Assembly: GCA_026724425.1 (NCBI GenBank)
Contig: JAIUCV010000655.1
Span: forward strand, 248,001-312,000
Length of the DNA stretch: 64,000 nt
Source of the DNA: Erythrophleum ivorense
Taxonomy: Eukaryota > Streptophyta > Magnoliopsida > Fabales > Fabaceae
Reading direction: 5' to 3'
Positions 47,575 to 59,452 of this stretch are shown one piece after another. The translations under genes were made by a program, and so were the position numbers. The notes under the pieces are model-generated. The model had not been told where the DNA came from, did not search any database, and saw only the letters and a program-made list of their open reading frames with translations. How positions within the stretch are numbered: the stretch's first letter is position 1; each line of letters opens with the position of its first letter.

Positions 47575-49884
47575 ACAAATTTTATTGATACAACACCTTT
47601 TATCATAGAAAACAATAAGAAAAGAATCTATAGTTCTATTGGCAAATTTACTAACTAGTGCAATTGAAGTTTCTAATATAAAGAGTGCTAGATAGAAGTT
47701 TGATTAATCAATTATTGTTTGGCCTGTTTGGAGTGGAATAAGTTGTTTGCTTAAACTCAAATTCTTTTGAGTGAAAGTAAAATTTTTAAAGAAAATAAAA
47801 AATTAGAGTTTTTTTTCTTCCTTTAAAGTAAAAATAAATAATTATTTTTTAAGATAAAAATATCTTCACTCAATATTTATGTGCCAAACCTTTTTTTCCT
47901 ATATTTTAATATAATTATCTTCTTTTCGTATTCTCTCACTTTGTTATAGGCCCTTACAACAAAAACACTTTCTTTGTATGTTTATTTTAAAAGTAGATTA
48001 CATGGACTTTTCTTGAAATTTACTAAAATTATATGAATGTTTCTTTTATTTTTAAATTTTATATAAACACCCCTTAAAATAAAAAAATAGCTACACAAAT
48101 CTCCCTTTTATTTCTAAACTTATATTTTCCATCTAACTCTTCGTCAATAACTATTTGTTGATAAATTTTTTTACCAAATTACCCCTGAAACCATCATCCT
48201 CTTCTATAACCACACCCAAACACTAGACTCACAACTAAGTCCTTTAAAGGTCTCAAGTGACTTAGTCCCAAAGCCCATCTCCCCTCAAGATGTAGTGTGA
48301 AAAGTTAGAAAAAGTAAAATGACAAGAATGATGTCAAAAGTTTGTCTTGTGAACTTCTTAAAGAATTTAAGCGGAAATACCTCCAAGAAAAAGACACGGA
48401 TCTTGTAAAGAATTAACGAAACAAGTACAACAAAATTTGGTAAGGTGTTGGAAACCTATTGACCAAGTGGCAGGCATCAATGAAGGTGTCGTTGGCACTG
48501 CACCATGACAAGGATGCCATGGAGTTACAAAAGGTTCACATGGGGTCAAAGTTCTTGCTAATGTCTAAGGGCTTCAGGCATTAGCAGAAAAGGTGGGTAA
48601 ATAAAAATCAAACTAATCCAATTTTGACATTCTCTTTATCTTCAATTCAACTAAATCCTTTATAATATTTCCCCTAAAACACAACACATTGACATATCCT
48701 CTATGTTTTTGCAAATCAAGATTAGATTGGATCTAAAACAACAAACGATGTTATTAAAGTTTCAATTTCATCAAGGTTTATGCACTAGTGGCTATCAATT
48801 TGAATAGCAATGGAGTTGTCAACAACAATGTCATCAACTGCATCATTCTAGTTTGATGGTATCCTTTAGCCCACGTAAATTTTCAATGTGTTTCTTTCTT
48901 ACCATGTAGCATTAGCAACAGGAAGAACATGGTGGGAGACATTAGTTTCAATAGTATTTTTGTTGTTTTCTTCCCCTCTTATCCAAAAACTTATAATTCC
49001 TTTTTCCTCGCTTTTCATCATATTTCTCATAATCCTTAATTGAAAATTGAAAATCTAACTTCTCAATCTTGCTCATCCTAAATCCACTTCTTGGAAACTA
49101 ATCAAAGAGCAATAGTTCTGATTTTTTTGCTTTTTCCTCCAAAGCCATCTCCCCTCAAGATGCAACCACCATGTTAGTTGCCGAAATCCAAGTATTGGGT
49201 CATTCAAAAACAATGGAGGATTTTGGGTAAAAAGATTGATCAATAATTGTATATTATTTTATCAAATATTTAAAAAAAAACTTTAAAAACTTGTAGGAAA
49301 TGTTTCTAGTAGTGTGAGATACTTAAACTATAGTATAAGTTTTGAAAATAGAAAAAAATTCATGTAATTTTAATAAAATTTAAGGAAGATCTATATAATT
49401 TACTCTAATTTTAATTTATATGTTTGTTTTGATTGAAATATTTTATATATTTATTGTGATTTTAAGTTTATTTTAACTAAATAAAATTATAAATTTAATT
49501 AAAATTAACTATAACAAAAACTTGAAATTATTCATCAATTTAATCAACATTAAGTGCAAAGTTATTTTTATTTTTGTCTTTTTAATAATTTGACAACAAA
49601 ATACTTTTTTAAAAGATTGGCTAAACACAATGATATTGATAAGAAAGCACTTATCAAATTATTTTATTGGACACCAATTCTATTTTTGTTATAGTATTTA
49701 TAAAATTTTATTGACAAAAATAGTTTCAAAATAAACAAATTTGACAGCCACCCCATGCGCTTTTGTAGCACTGATGGTACTATTTTTGTTGCTCCTTTTT
49801 TTTTGGGCCAAAGGTTTACAGGGTTTAGACTGGCCCAAAAACAGGTCTAGTTTATTAGGACGGACAATGGTGAAAAAGCAAAAT
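47575..49884. other. intergenic DNA dominated by a foldback element
   Basis: No gene is supported. Most of it is the inverted-repeat element at about 47989-49407. A near-exact 22-base direct repeat (CATCTCCCCTCAAGATG core) occurs at about 48271-48292 and 49140-49161 inside it. The last 140 bases precede the tRNA gene. Confidence 0.5.
47989..49407. mobile_element. non-coding element with inverted terminal repeats, about 1.4 kb
   Basis: The left arm (about 47989-48050, starting AAAGTAGATTACATGGAC) is complementary to the right arm (about 49340-49407, ending GATCTATATAATTTACTCT), and both include a TTACTAAAATTA-type core. Similarity is clear but not perfect over some 50-60 bases. The interior has no reading frame that resembles a transposase, so it would be non-autonomous. 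Target duplication was not established. Confidence 0.55.
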
Positions 49885-49956
49885 TTCCGTTGCCGGGAAT
49901 CGAACCCGGGTCTCCTGGGTGAAAGCCAGATATCCTAACCGCTGGACGACAACGGA
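49885..49956 (-). tRNA. tRNA-Glu (anticodon UUC)
   Basis: On the - strand the gene folds as a full cloverleaf of 72 bases: acceptor TCCGTTG pairs with CAACGGA (then discriminator A), the D arm contains AGCGGTTA, the anticodon stem TCTGG pairs with CCAGG around loop CTTTCAC (anticodon TTC), and the T arm is CCGGGTTCGATTCCCGG. The internal Pol III boxes are intact. A T5 run on the - strand (49873-49877 as A5 on +) follows shortly after and would serve as terminator. Confidence 0.97.
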
Positions 49957-52948
49957 GTAATGAGGCGAGCTTTCCTTATTTTTATATATATATTATATCT
50001 AGACAGAGAAGAACGGCAGCTCCAAGTCCCTCGTCTCCCCGTTTTTTATTGACAGCTAGGGTTTGTTCTCGCGCAGTGCGATTTGAAGAACCCGCCTACT
50101 AGTATGCTTCCGATTTATCTATATATTAGCTTCTCCTTTTTGCTTAATTATCTGAAATCACTTTGATACCAAGCAGTAAAAATTCTAGGTGCATAAGATA
50201 GTCCTCCACCTGTATTTTGCTTCTGGTCTGCATTCTCTGCAATCTTCTTTCACCTTACAAACACATAATGAACATTCCTCCCCTCCTTGCCTCTCTGTCT
50301 CTGGAATGATGCAGCTTAGCCAAATCAGATATTCATGTGCTCCATAAAGCATTATTTTTTAAGCTCGCGCCGCTCTCATGCTATAGGCATGTGGGTAGAG
50401 CAAGCTTTGATTGATGTGCCTCATGTTGAAGCGCATTTTTCTGATGATAAACAAAGAGATTGGTTGCTTCCTGACCAGAATAGTTCCGCTTTTATAAAGA
50501 GGGGAAGCTGGCTGGGTGGGGTAGTACCTTTTATGGCAAATCAATACTTCTATCAGATATCTGCTCTTTGCCATAATTCAAGTTCTGATTCATACTTGAA
50601 ATGGCTGGAAATTGGTAAGCATTTGTAGTAGTATCACTCACTCAAGCCACAGACAACACAAGCCATTTTAGCCTCTTAGAATTTTATATACAATATCACT
50701 TCCTTGCTTTATTTTGTAGCGTCATCTCGTAAAGTTTCACATGTAATGTGAGGTCCATAAATAAGCTTATTACTAAGGAAAAGGGAATCCAATTATAAAC
50801 ACGCCTTAATTCTCTTGGGTGGTAACCCCCACAAGTATGTCCTCAAGTTCTTTGAGTAGCACCCTCGGTGGTTTGAAGACTTGATTCTGGAGAGAAAGAA
50901 TCCGATCTTATGCCCTGTGATAAAGAATTTCTATTTGGTGCTTGTGGCCGCCTTTATTTTGACATTATGCTGCTTCTGTTATGGTCATAAATTATTCATC
51001 ATTTATGAGGTAAACTTTCAGAGGACCAATTCAACTTCGATAATTGGTTATTATTATGGATTTTTTTTTTTCCGGGTAAGAATGGAGGATTTTAGAACAT
51101 ATTTCGCTGTTGAGGCCTCTTTTAATTGAAACTTGTTATATGCTTTGCCTTCGTGATCTTCATCTTTAGGGGGAGAAGGGATCTACTAATTATTTGCACC
51201 TGCACGAGATTTAGTCACCTAGATCATCCGTAGTGGCTCCGAGCTCCATTTTGCTTTCAAATTGTCTGAAATTACCATGTTCGGTTATGTATAGTCCTTT
51301 GCTTTCATTGAAATCTACATATAAGTTAGTTGCGTGGAGTGGAAATGATTAGAGTCTGCATATGTAGCAGATATCTCTAGTTCAGCTAGAACTATAAGTT
51401 TCTATACTACCTGAGTTTCGTTTGAAAAATAATTACCAAGTGTTTTATGCTTTAAATCTCCAATTTGGTAACTGATTGAATTTACGAGAATGAAACAAAG
51501 GGAAAATGTAGGGAACGTGTTGCCAGCGGTAGGCAAAAAGGCATTGCGTGAGGCCTCTTTGTGTTTGAGTATCATCTGGAACGTAGATAAAGAGGTTAGA
51601 ACTTCGTGACACATTATGTATGTCCCTATTGTGTTAAGTATGGAAAGGGTTTGATTTTTCACTCTAAATAACATAGGAAAGAAGTATTGAATTTGAGTAA
51701 TTACTGCAGAGGAATAAGCGTCTAGTAATTGCATTTACATGCAATCGACTCATTCATTTCCTGACTGAAAATGGAATTTAAGTTGTCCTTAATACGAGTC
51801 TTGGCATGAACAAGACAACAATGCAGTGCGCAAATAGAGAGAGATAACAGAGGAATCTGCATTCTTTGTATTTTTTGTGCAGTAAAAAAAAAAAGATAGG
51901 CACAGTATGTGAAGTTTACATTTTTAAAAATTAACTTATAACGATAGAAGTTTTTTATTTATATTTCTTTAACTTAATACAAAATTTGTACATCTAAACT
52001 TGAAAGAACCCCAAAAAAAAAAAAGAGGAAGCACTTGCTCTGAGGCTCTGTTTGATTATTAATGTAAAGTACTAATCTAATTTTATTCGGAAAGTTTTTC
52101 TGAGAATGGAGTACATATGGAAGCATTTTGAGGTATCTTCATTATTGTCTCCCACAATAGGAGCATCTTCACTCTCGCCTTCACCATCAAGTTGGTCCTG
52201 CGCTGTGTTGGATGCAATAGCTTCTAAACTTGGCTACACCTAGGTCAAAGCAAACAAGGGTGACCCGTAGCAAGAAAAGCACATTCAAGTATAAAAGGGA
52301 AATCTTTAGGAAATGTTTTCGTTTGGACGTTAATTTTCCTTTTTTGGTGGCACGTTTGACTGTTGATTTGTTCTCACGTGTAAGAAGTTCCCCTTAACTA
52401 GTAAGATTTTAAATTCTTACCACTTTGATTTAGTCGGATCCCACTTCCCAGGAGTTAATGGTTTGATTGAAATTTTAAAATTATAAATTTAATGAAAATC
52501 AGTTTGATTTGAATTTAATCGTTAAAACTTTACCTCTCACACCTCTAATTATCCTCTCTTTTTTTTGGGTCAATATCTAATTGTCTTGTTGGACCTAGGA
52601 ATCATTATATAGTCGAACAATGTCAAACTCATCCAATAAAAGGATCACGGCCCACAATGGCCTTGATAGCATATAAGATTCGGCCCAGTAGTTCTCTTAC
52701 TCTCAATCGCATTCATATTTCGTAGAAAGCAAGTCCCAACCACCGCGTTTTACAGTCATCCCAGTCCTCAGAACAAGAAAATCAAATAAACCTATCTTCA
52801 CCCTGATCCATATAGGGAAGAAAATCTGTTAAAATTTAAGCACACGCTTACAAGTAATCACACTCGTAGTATCCATTCTAACCCTCGATCATTCTCTATA
52901 ATTTATTGGCTTCATCGCCTCTTAATTTTTCCGCGAATCTTGTAATTG
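49957..52948. other. intergenic region with two unexplained open stretches
   Basis: The start resembles a plant leader (GCTAGGGTTTG at about 50056). A + frame at 50335-50628 (97 codons, containing DWLLPDQNSSAFIKRG and SWLGGVVPFMANQYFYQ) ends at a possible donor (ATTGGTAAGC). A second frame at about 50881-51009 encodes a hydrophobic segment (FYLVLVAAFILTLCCFCYG) and also meets a GTAAAC donor. I recognise neither. They might be exons of an unknown gene or decayed transposon coding. From about 51.2 kb to the RPT5A promoter I see nothing. Confidence 0.35.
52650..52690 (+). promoter_or_regulatory. site II-like GGCCCA boxes upstream of RPT5A
   Basis: CGGCCCACAATGG and CGGCCCAGTAG lie about 260-300 bases before the ATG. 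GGCCCA (TGGGCC on the other strand) is the site II element bound by TCP factors in many plant housekeeping promoters. Two copies close together make chance less likely, but there is no direct proof. Confidence 0.4.
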
Positions 52949-54152
52949 ATGGCAACAGCCATGGTTGAGGATAGCAGCTTCGAAGAAAACCAGTTGGCGT
53001 CGATGACCACTGACGACATCGTCAGAGCTTCTCGTCTACTTGACAACGAGATTAGAATCCTCAGGGTCTGATCTCCTCTCTCTATCAGTCTTTTTTTAAT
53101 ATCTACTATTGTTGCTTATCCTGGTTCCAATTGCTACATAGCGTAGTTGTTAGTGTTCACCTAGGTTTGATTCAGTAGATTGTTCTTGCCAGTTTTAAAT
53201 ATGCTAATCTCGGAAATTTTTCAAATTTTGTATTGTATCCTTCGTATTCGTAAGCATTAATTTTGTCGATGGTCAAATAATGGGAATTTTATTATGTATA
53301 TGCTTCTCATCTATTCTTGCTATCGGTGCAAAATGTTTACTTTCTTTATCTTGATAACAAGAGAACAAGTTCTACATTCTTATGTTCTGGTATAATTTAT
53401 GTTAGTTTCCGATTTTGGCTTGTATTGTTCTGTGGTTGAAGGAAGAGTTGCAGAGGACTAATCTGGAATTAGAATCATACAAGGAGAAGATAAGAGAGAA
53501 TCAGGAGAAAATTAAGCTCAATAAGCAGTTGCCCTACCTTGTAGGCAACATTGTAGAGGTAAATTATTGCTCTTACTCTCTTTGTTTTTGTGCATCAGTC
53601 TTATGTTTGTTAAGCGGTGTCTATCATTCAATTAAATTTTTGACATTTTATCAAACATAATAGCCTGCTATATTGAACATTAAGTCTTCTAAACAACAAT
53701 AGTGGTAGAATAAAGAAATAAATGAGTAATTGATAGTTCTTTTTACTGTCATGGCAAGTTCAAGCACTTGTCCAAGTGATGGCAAAGATACGTTTATTCC
53801 GCTACATTCTGATATCCAGTACCTACTAATCGTTCTGTTTACGTAATTAAGCCCTCCCTTGATATTTCTTGCATATCCTTTTTGTTTATATTCATTTTCT
53901 TAAACTCCTAACCATGGCTCTTTCTGTTATATGAAATGCCAATGTCCCATATACTCCAGAACATGAAAAGGAAAAGGCTGCATTATGTATAGCGATGTTT
54001 TGGACTTGTAGTAAGTAGCAAGTTAGAAGGCAATTGGATCTATTCTAAACATGCATCTGTATTTTTTGATATAAATATTTAGAATAAACTACCCTCACTT
54101 CCCTTGGTAGAAATCTACTAGTTTATTCTTATGTCCCTCATTCTCCTCAAAT

Positions 54153-54227
<75 letters not shown>

Positions 54228-56799
54228 CCAGATATTGGAAATGAACCCAGAGGATGAGGCTGAAGAAGATGGTGCCAATATTGATCTTGACTCACAAAGG
54301 AAGGGGAAATGTGTTGTCCTAAAGACCTCTACTCGACAGGTGACATATATGATGTTACACATTTTATCATTGGGGAAATATATGATTTCATATTTAAATT
54401 TCTCATTTCCTTATCATTTAGAAGTTAAGATTGTTATTTGTATTATTTAATTTTTGCTTTTATTTTGTGCGAAGGTTTGTTCAACTGCACCCTATATACA
54501 TAGTCAACAGCAATATTTTTGGAATTAGTTAGTGATGAAGAGGCCTTTATATTTGTTACAGCAATCATAAAATTTTAAATTATGTTTTCTTTCTACTCCA
54601 GACAATCTTTCTTCCTGTTGTTGGGCTTGTTGACCCTGATAAGTTAAAACCTGGTGATCTGGTTGGTGTTAACAAAGATAGTTATCTAATCTTGGATACC
54701 CTGCCTTCTGAGTACGATTCTCGAGTAAAAGCCATGGAAGTTGATGAAAAGCCAACTGAGGATTACAATGACATTGGTGGATTAGAGAAGCAGGTGAGTT
54801 TTCATTATTAGCTGAATTTTTTGCAGCGCACTTTTTATGGTAAGGTAACATGGTTCTCTGACATGGTCTTTGCCAACAGATCCAAGAATTAGTTGAAGCC
54901 ATTGTTTTGCCAATGACCCACAAGGAAAGGTTCCAAAAGTTAGGAATTCGTCCACCAAAGGGAGTGCTCTTATACGGACCGCCAGGGACAGGGAAAACAT
55001 TAATGGCTCGTGCGTGTGCAGCACAAACAAATGCCACTTTCCTGAAGTTGGCAGGCCCTCAATTGGTCCAGGTATATAATTCATAACCAAGTTTTGTTGT
55101 ATTTTTTCCTTTTAAGTTTCTTAGCATGGCTGAAGATTTCATTGTTGCTTGTTTGTTGAGTTTTTGGTTTTTATTTTTATTTTTTTTGGGGTAAATATAA
55201 GTAGACTTGGTGTCTAGAATTTTGCTGATCTTTAATAAAACACTGGGGACCAGATTATACATTATTCTCCTTTTTTTTTGGCCTACTAATTTGCTGGTGA
55301 TGTATCATATATGTATGTTGGTGTTGGACAGTTGTTGATTGTATGAAGATCATTTTCTTAACTTTCCACGTTCCTTGTAAAAACATGCTTCAACTGTTAG
55401 TCTGATAATTTTCTATATCCCACCCATCTAGATTGTCTGTCTTGTGTGTCTTTATAATCTTTGTATTCATGTCGTTTGTATTGGGTTTGGAGTGATCTAA
55501 TCTGGAATTTTTGCACAGATGTTCATAGGAGATGGAGCAAAACTTGTTCGTGATGCTTTTCAGCTGGCAAAAGAGAAGTCTCCCTGCATTATATTTATAG
55601 ATGAAATAGATGCAATTGGCACAAAGCGGTTTGATAGGTATGGTAAATACTTGTTTTATGAGGAGGCACGATTTGACATCTATATATGCTTAAATTTTCC
55701 ATTTAGTTAGTTCCATTAGTGCTATTCAGCATCTCATGATATTACTTGTTGATGATGCCTTACTGCAGTGAAGTAAGTGGAGATAGGGAGGTACAGCGAA
55801 CAATGTTAGAATTGCTCAATCAGCTTGATGGTTTTAGCAGTGATGAAAGGATTAAGGTTTGTCTTTGTTTATTTTTCTCCATGTACCTCTAGGTTTCTGA
55901 TTTATGTGATCAGAGAAAACTACAAAAAACTTTTGCTGCTGTTGGGTTAAGCATATTAGATTTCATCTTCTGAAAACCTATGTTCTGGGACCAATGCTAA
56001 TCATAACAACTAACCTAGTTGACTTTTATTTCCAGTTAGAATTTAGGAAATTGAAATGTTTTTTTCATTATTGTTGTAATTTGCAGGTGATAGCAGCAAC
56101 AAACCGTGCAGATATTCTTGACCCTGCCCTTATGCGTTCTGGTCGGTTAGATCGTAAAATTGAGTTTCCACATCCAACTGAAGACGCAAGAGCTCGAATT
56201 CTGCAGGTTTGCTTTCTTCTGACTTTTTCTGCTGTCATTATTTCTAACTTAAGTTTCTGAACAATCATTGACTGCTATCACATTGATATTATAGATCCAC
56301 TCCCGGAAGATGAATGTTCACCCAGATGTCAACTTTGAAGAACTAGCTCGGTCCACAGATGATTTCAATGGAGCACAATTAAAAGCTGTCTGTGTGGAGG
56401 CAGGCATGTTAGCCCTTCGACGTGATGCAACTGAGGTTTGTTCTCTTCAAGATATGCAACTTTGATAGTTTGAATATCATAATTAATTAAATAAATGAGG
56501 CCATTACTGTGGTGACAGTTCTGTTTGGAAGTTTACCTTATCGTATTCCTGCTATTATTATAAACATGAACGTAATCAGAGAATTCTTCTTCAAGCAAAG
56601 TAATCTTTGCCAATTGTGTTCATACTTTGTGGGATGAACTTAATTGGAAAGCTCAGAATCGAGTTAGAATCTGTTATCTGTTGCGTGGATAATCATTAAT
56701 CTCCATTTTGTCCAATTGCAGGTGAATCATGAGGATTTTAATGAAGGTATCATTCAAGTCCAAGCAAAGAAGAAAGCGAGCTTGAATTATTATGCTTGA
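52949..56799 (+). CDS. RPT5A: 26S proteasome regulatory particle ATPase RPT5 (subunit 6A)
   Basis: Ten exons: 52949-53065, 53442-53558, 54232-54339, 54602-54793, 54880-55071, 55519-55637, 55769-55856, 56087-56206, 56295-56435, 56722-56799. They encode 423 residues in frame, against 424 in Arabidopsis RPT5A. The protein is one of six AAA+ subunits that unfold ubiquitinated substrates and open the 20S core. An N-terminal coiled coil lies at about 30-75 and an OB domain at about 75-160. Walker A is GPPGTGKT (211-218), Walker B IIFIDE (266-271), and the arginine fingers are in RSGRLDR (328-334). The C terminus YYA is the HbYX-type tail that docks into the core. The ATG is the first in the leader, with a second (residue 5) just after. 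Intron 2 ends with a long AT repeat beside its acceptor. It sits in the At3g05530 position. Confidence 0.97.
54157..54224. repeat. (AT)34 microsatellite beside the exon 3 acceptor of RPT5A
   Basis: An uninterrupted AT run of 68 bases ends six bases before the acceptor AG (54230-54231), leaving only TTTTCC as pyrimidine tract. The nearest good branch-point match (CTGAT, 54154-54158) lies on the far side of the run, about 74 bases from the AG. Confidence 0.95.
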
Positions 56800-58110
56800 G
56801 CTGGATTCTGGAAGAAAAGTTTCAGTTCACACAACAGCATTACTCAAGACTAGGGAAAGCCAACTTTGATGTTTGATATATGTTCGCAAGTGTCAAATTT
56901 ATTCTAATTAAGTAGTAATTATATGTGTGCCCTATTAGCTTGCCAACATTATCTTTCTTCGGCCGTTCAACATTTTTTTCCTTTCAAAAAAACCTAATGT
57001 GCTTGTGAATTAGATGTAGCGGTAGATTTGGCACATTTTGACCGTTGTATGTGAGTAAAAATAATCAATGATTATTGAGCCGTATTTTAAAAAAAAAAAA
57101 ACTCTAGATGCTAATCTGTACAAGTGTCTTGGTTTATATCAAACCGGACATTTAGACTTTGATTGGTATATAGAATTTTTTTAATAGAAATGAAAAAAGA
57201 ATGTTGAATGAAATATAGTGAAACCAATTGTATTTGAAATAACAGGAAAAGAAAAGAAAGAATTTTTTCATTTATTTATTTGATAAAATGGAACTTGATG
57301 CTTAAAAAAAAAAAAAACTATGTCAATAGCAGCTTTCCATTTATCCAATTGTTAGGATTTTGTCATGCGTTCTTAAATTCTACTCTTACGACGTGTTTTC
57401 CTCCTCTAGCAGTCCACTCCTCCTTGAGGCCATTTAAGGTCCATGTGTTTTCTCCACCGCCACTCCATCAGAGAAGACCAAAGGTGCCTACATTTTTCTC
57501 CTCCTCCACCCCATCCGAGAAGCATGAATCAGCGATAGAGGATTTTCTTTCTTGATCTTCCTAAAAATGTCCTATTTATATCAATGCCCGTTCTTGATTT
57601 GCAGAATTCTCGGTTGGTTTAAGCCTTTTGATATTTTTGTGTCATGCAAATTTAATTCGTCTAAATCTGATTTTATTTGATTGTAATTGATAATTGATGC
57701 TAAATAACTATGTCAAACTTCAATCTTCTCACCTCTTTTTCTCGGTGATCGGTTTCATTTATATATTCTGGTTAAAGAACGATGGATCAATTTCATTTCT
57801 CAGTAATCAGTCTTACCCCTGCTGAATGGGTAAAGCAGATTATACGGTGGAGAGAGGCAAATCTGTCATCTCCTCTTTTGGCTCCAAAGCATTCATCACT
57901 CTGGCATGCCTCTCTCATGACTATGCACAGTAAAGTTGGTTTCCGTTTCCTCCCCGAATTCTGGCTACCAAATGCTGCAAGAAGCTGGAATCCTCTTCCA
58001 TTTCACTCTCTCTTGCCTATCAAACACGGCCTCAATGGAAAAGTGGGCTGGTGTGAAACAAATTGAGACTCGCCCAGCACTCATTTACGGGTGACTCCTT
58101 AAAGATATGG

Positions 58111-58165
58111 AGCTCCACGTGGCAGATGGTGATAAAGGGTTGAGATTACATCATCACGTGGAGTT
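58111..58165. promoter_or_regulatory. inverted pair of G-box (CACGTG) motifs
   Basis: CTCCACGTG (58113-58121) and CACGTGGAG (58155-58163) are exact reverse complements 33 bases apart. Each contains the CACGTG core used by bZIP and bHLH factors. No gene start could be tied to them, so their role is open. Confidence 0.35.
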
Positions 58166-58219
58166 TCTTCATTGGTCCAAGTCTACAAATGTTATCCAAA
58201 AATAAAAGAAAATATTAGC

Positions 58220-58866
58220 TTTAGTCCTCCCCGTTAGCGATTATTGTACATGGGTCAGGTTGGGTAAAGCTTTGGCCATGCCTAATTTTATAAGAACTTC
58301 AAAATTAAAGTTCGTTGTCCTAACCTGAGCCCGGCCTTACCCAACCCAATTTAATATAGAACAGGGTTGGGCTAAATTGAATGGTTCAATATTTTTTTAA
58401 AATTTATCATAAAAATTATAAAATGACTTTTAAAAAAGTAAATTTTAATATAAATTTTTATAAAATTATATTTTATCTTAAAAAAATTAAAATTTTGGTA
58501 TAAGTCTTTATAAAAAAAATTGTTTTTTTAGATATGATTAGATTAATATATCTCTTAGGGACAATCTAAATTTATTATAAAAATTATAAAATAATACTTA
58601 AAAAATTTGTATATAGTTTTTTATAAAATTATATTTTATTTTTTAAAAAATTACATTTTTGATATAAATTTTTATTAAAATAAATAAATTTATTTTTAGA
58701 GTTTGGCTAGGCCTTTATTGCCCTAGGAATTGACTCGATGCTCAGCTCAATCCAATTTTATAACCTGGCCAGGCCCTAAATCTTTTTTTAAAAAATTTTT
58801 GTGCTTGGCCAACCTGACTCCATTTGACCAGGTAGGGTCTAGCTTACCGAGCCCTGTAAACACCCC
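58220..58866. repeat. repeat element with internally duplicated AT-rich core
   Basis: The outer parts are rich in GGCC and GGGTTGGG phrases (GGGTCAGGTTGGGTAAAG on the left; GGCCAGGCCC and GTTTACAGGGCTCGG in complement on the right). The core holds two similar AT-rich blocks about 180 bases apart, near 58383-58530 and 58566-58690, both with TTATAAAATTATATTTTAT. It resembles a MITE or other dispersed repeat. The block at about 4980-5160 looks related. Confidence 0.45.
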
Positions 58867-59452
58867 TTTAACTCCCTCCTCCCTTTGAGGATCTTGCAAT
58901 TTTTTAATTTGTCGATCATTAGAGATTGAGCCACTTTGTCCAAATTTCAATGATCAGTTTTGTAAACTTTATTATTGATTTATAGTTTCAACTAGATACA
59001 TATTACTTCTCTTTTGTGGAATTTCAACAACTGAAAATGGCGAAGCCCACTTCAAGTGATGGTTGAGCAGCTTTTCATTGTGACTGTTCGACGACGTGAT
59101 TTAATTCAACCCTTTTGCAAGAGATAAAAAAGCCAACCTTATTAACTATTGGGAAACTTATCAAGCATCAATTCATAACATAAGCACTAAATTTGGAGGA
59201 TAGTAAAAAAAGAAAATGTGATACATTAATTTGTCAATTAAATTATTATATAAATGATATGTAATAAATCCCTTCATAAGATACGGAAGCATATGAAATA
59301 ACAATCTTAAATGGGAAAAAAAAACACTAGATTTAACTCGATTTCTATGAAGGCCGACCCAAAAGAAAACCAAATGACTAGAGAAATTAGAAGCTCTCAG
59401 GTCAAGTATTATAACTATAGAATTTGCAGTTTGAAAGCCTGTAATCACGTGT

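Larger units (their letters stand above)
56800..59452. other. intergenic DNA between RPT5A and the TCTP remnant
   Basis: RPT5A's 3' UTR comes first. Open stretches at about 57.32-57.55 kb (Ser/Pro-rich, transit-peptide-like) and 57782-58066 (94 codons, WVKQIIRWREANLSSPLL) have no recognised domain and are not joined by clear splice sites. Paired G-boxes lie at 58116 and 58155. A repeat with an AT-rich duplicated core covers about 58220-58866. Nothing else is supported. Confidence 0.45.

Noticed and set aside
48367..48549. - strand frame with a Pro/Cys-rich start
   Set aside because: It lies within the foldback element and has no similarity that I recognise.
50440..50480. Box C/D snoRNA (TGATGA and CTGA motifs)
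   Set aside because: The boxes are only about 20 bases apart, too close for a C/D guide RNA, and there is no terminal stem.
54095..54362. - strand frames with long Ile-Tyr runs
   Set aside because: They are translations of the (AT)34 repeat within RPT5A intron 2.
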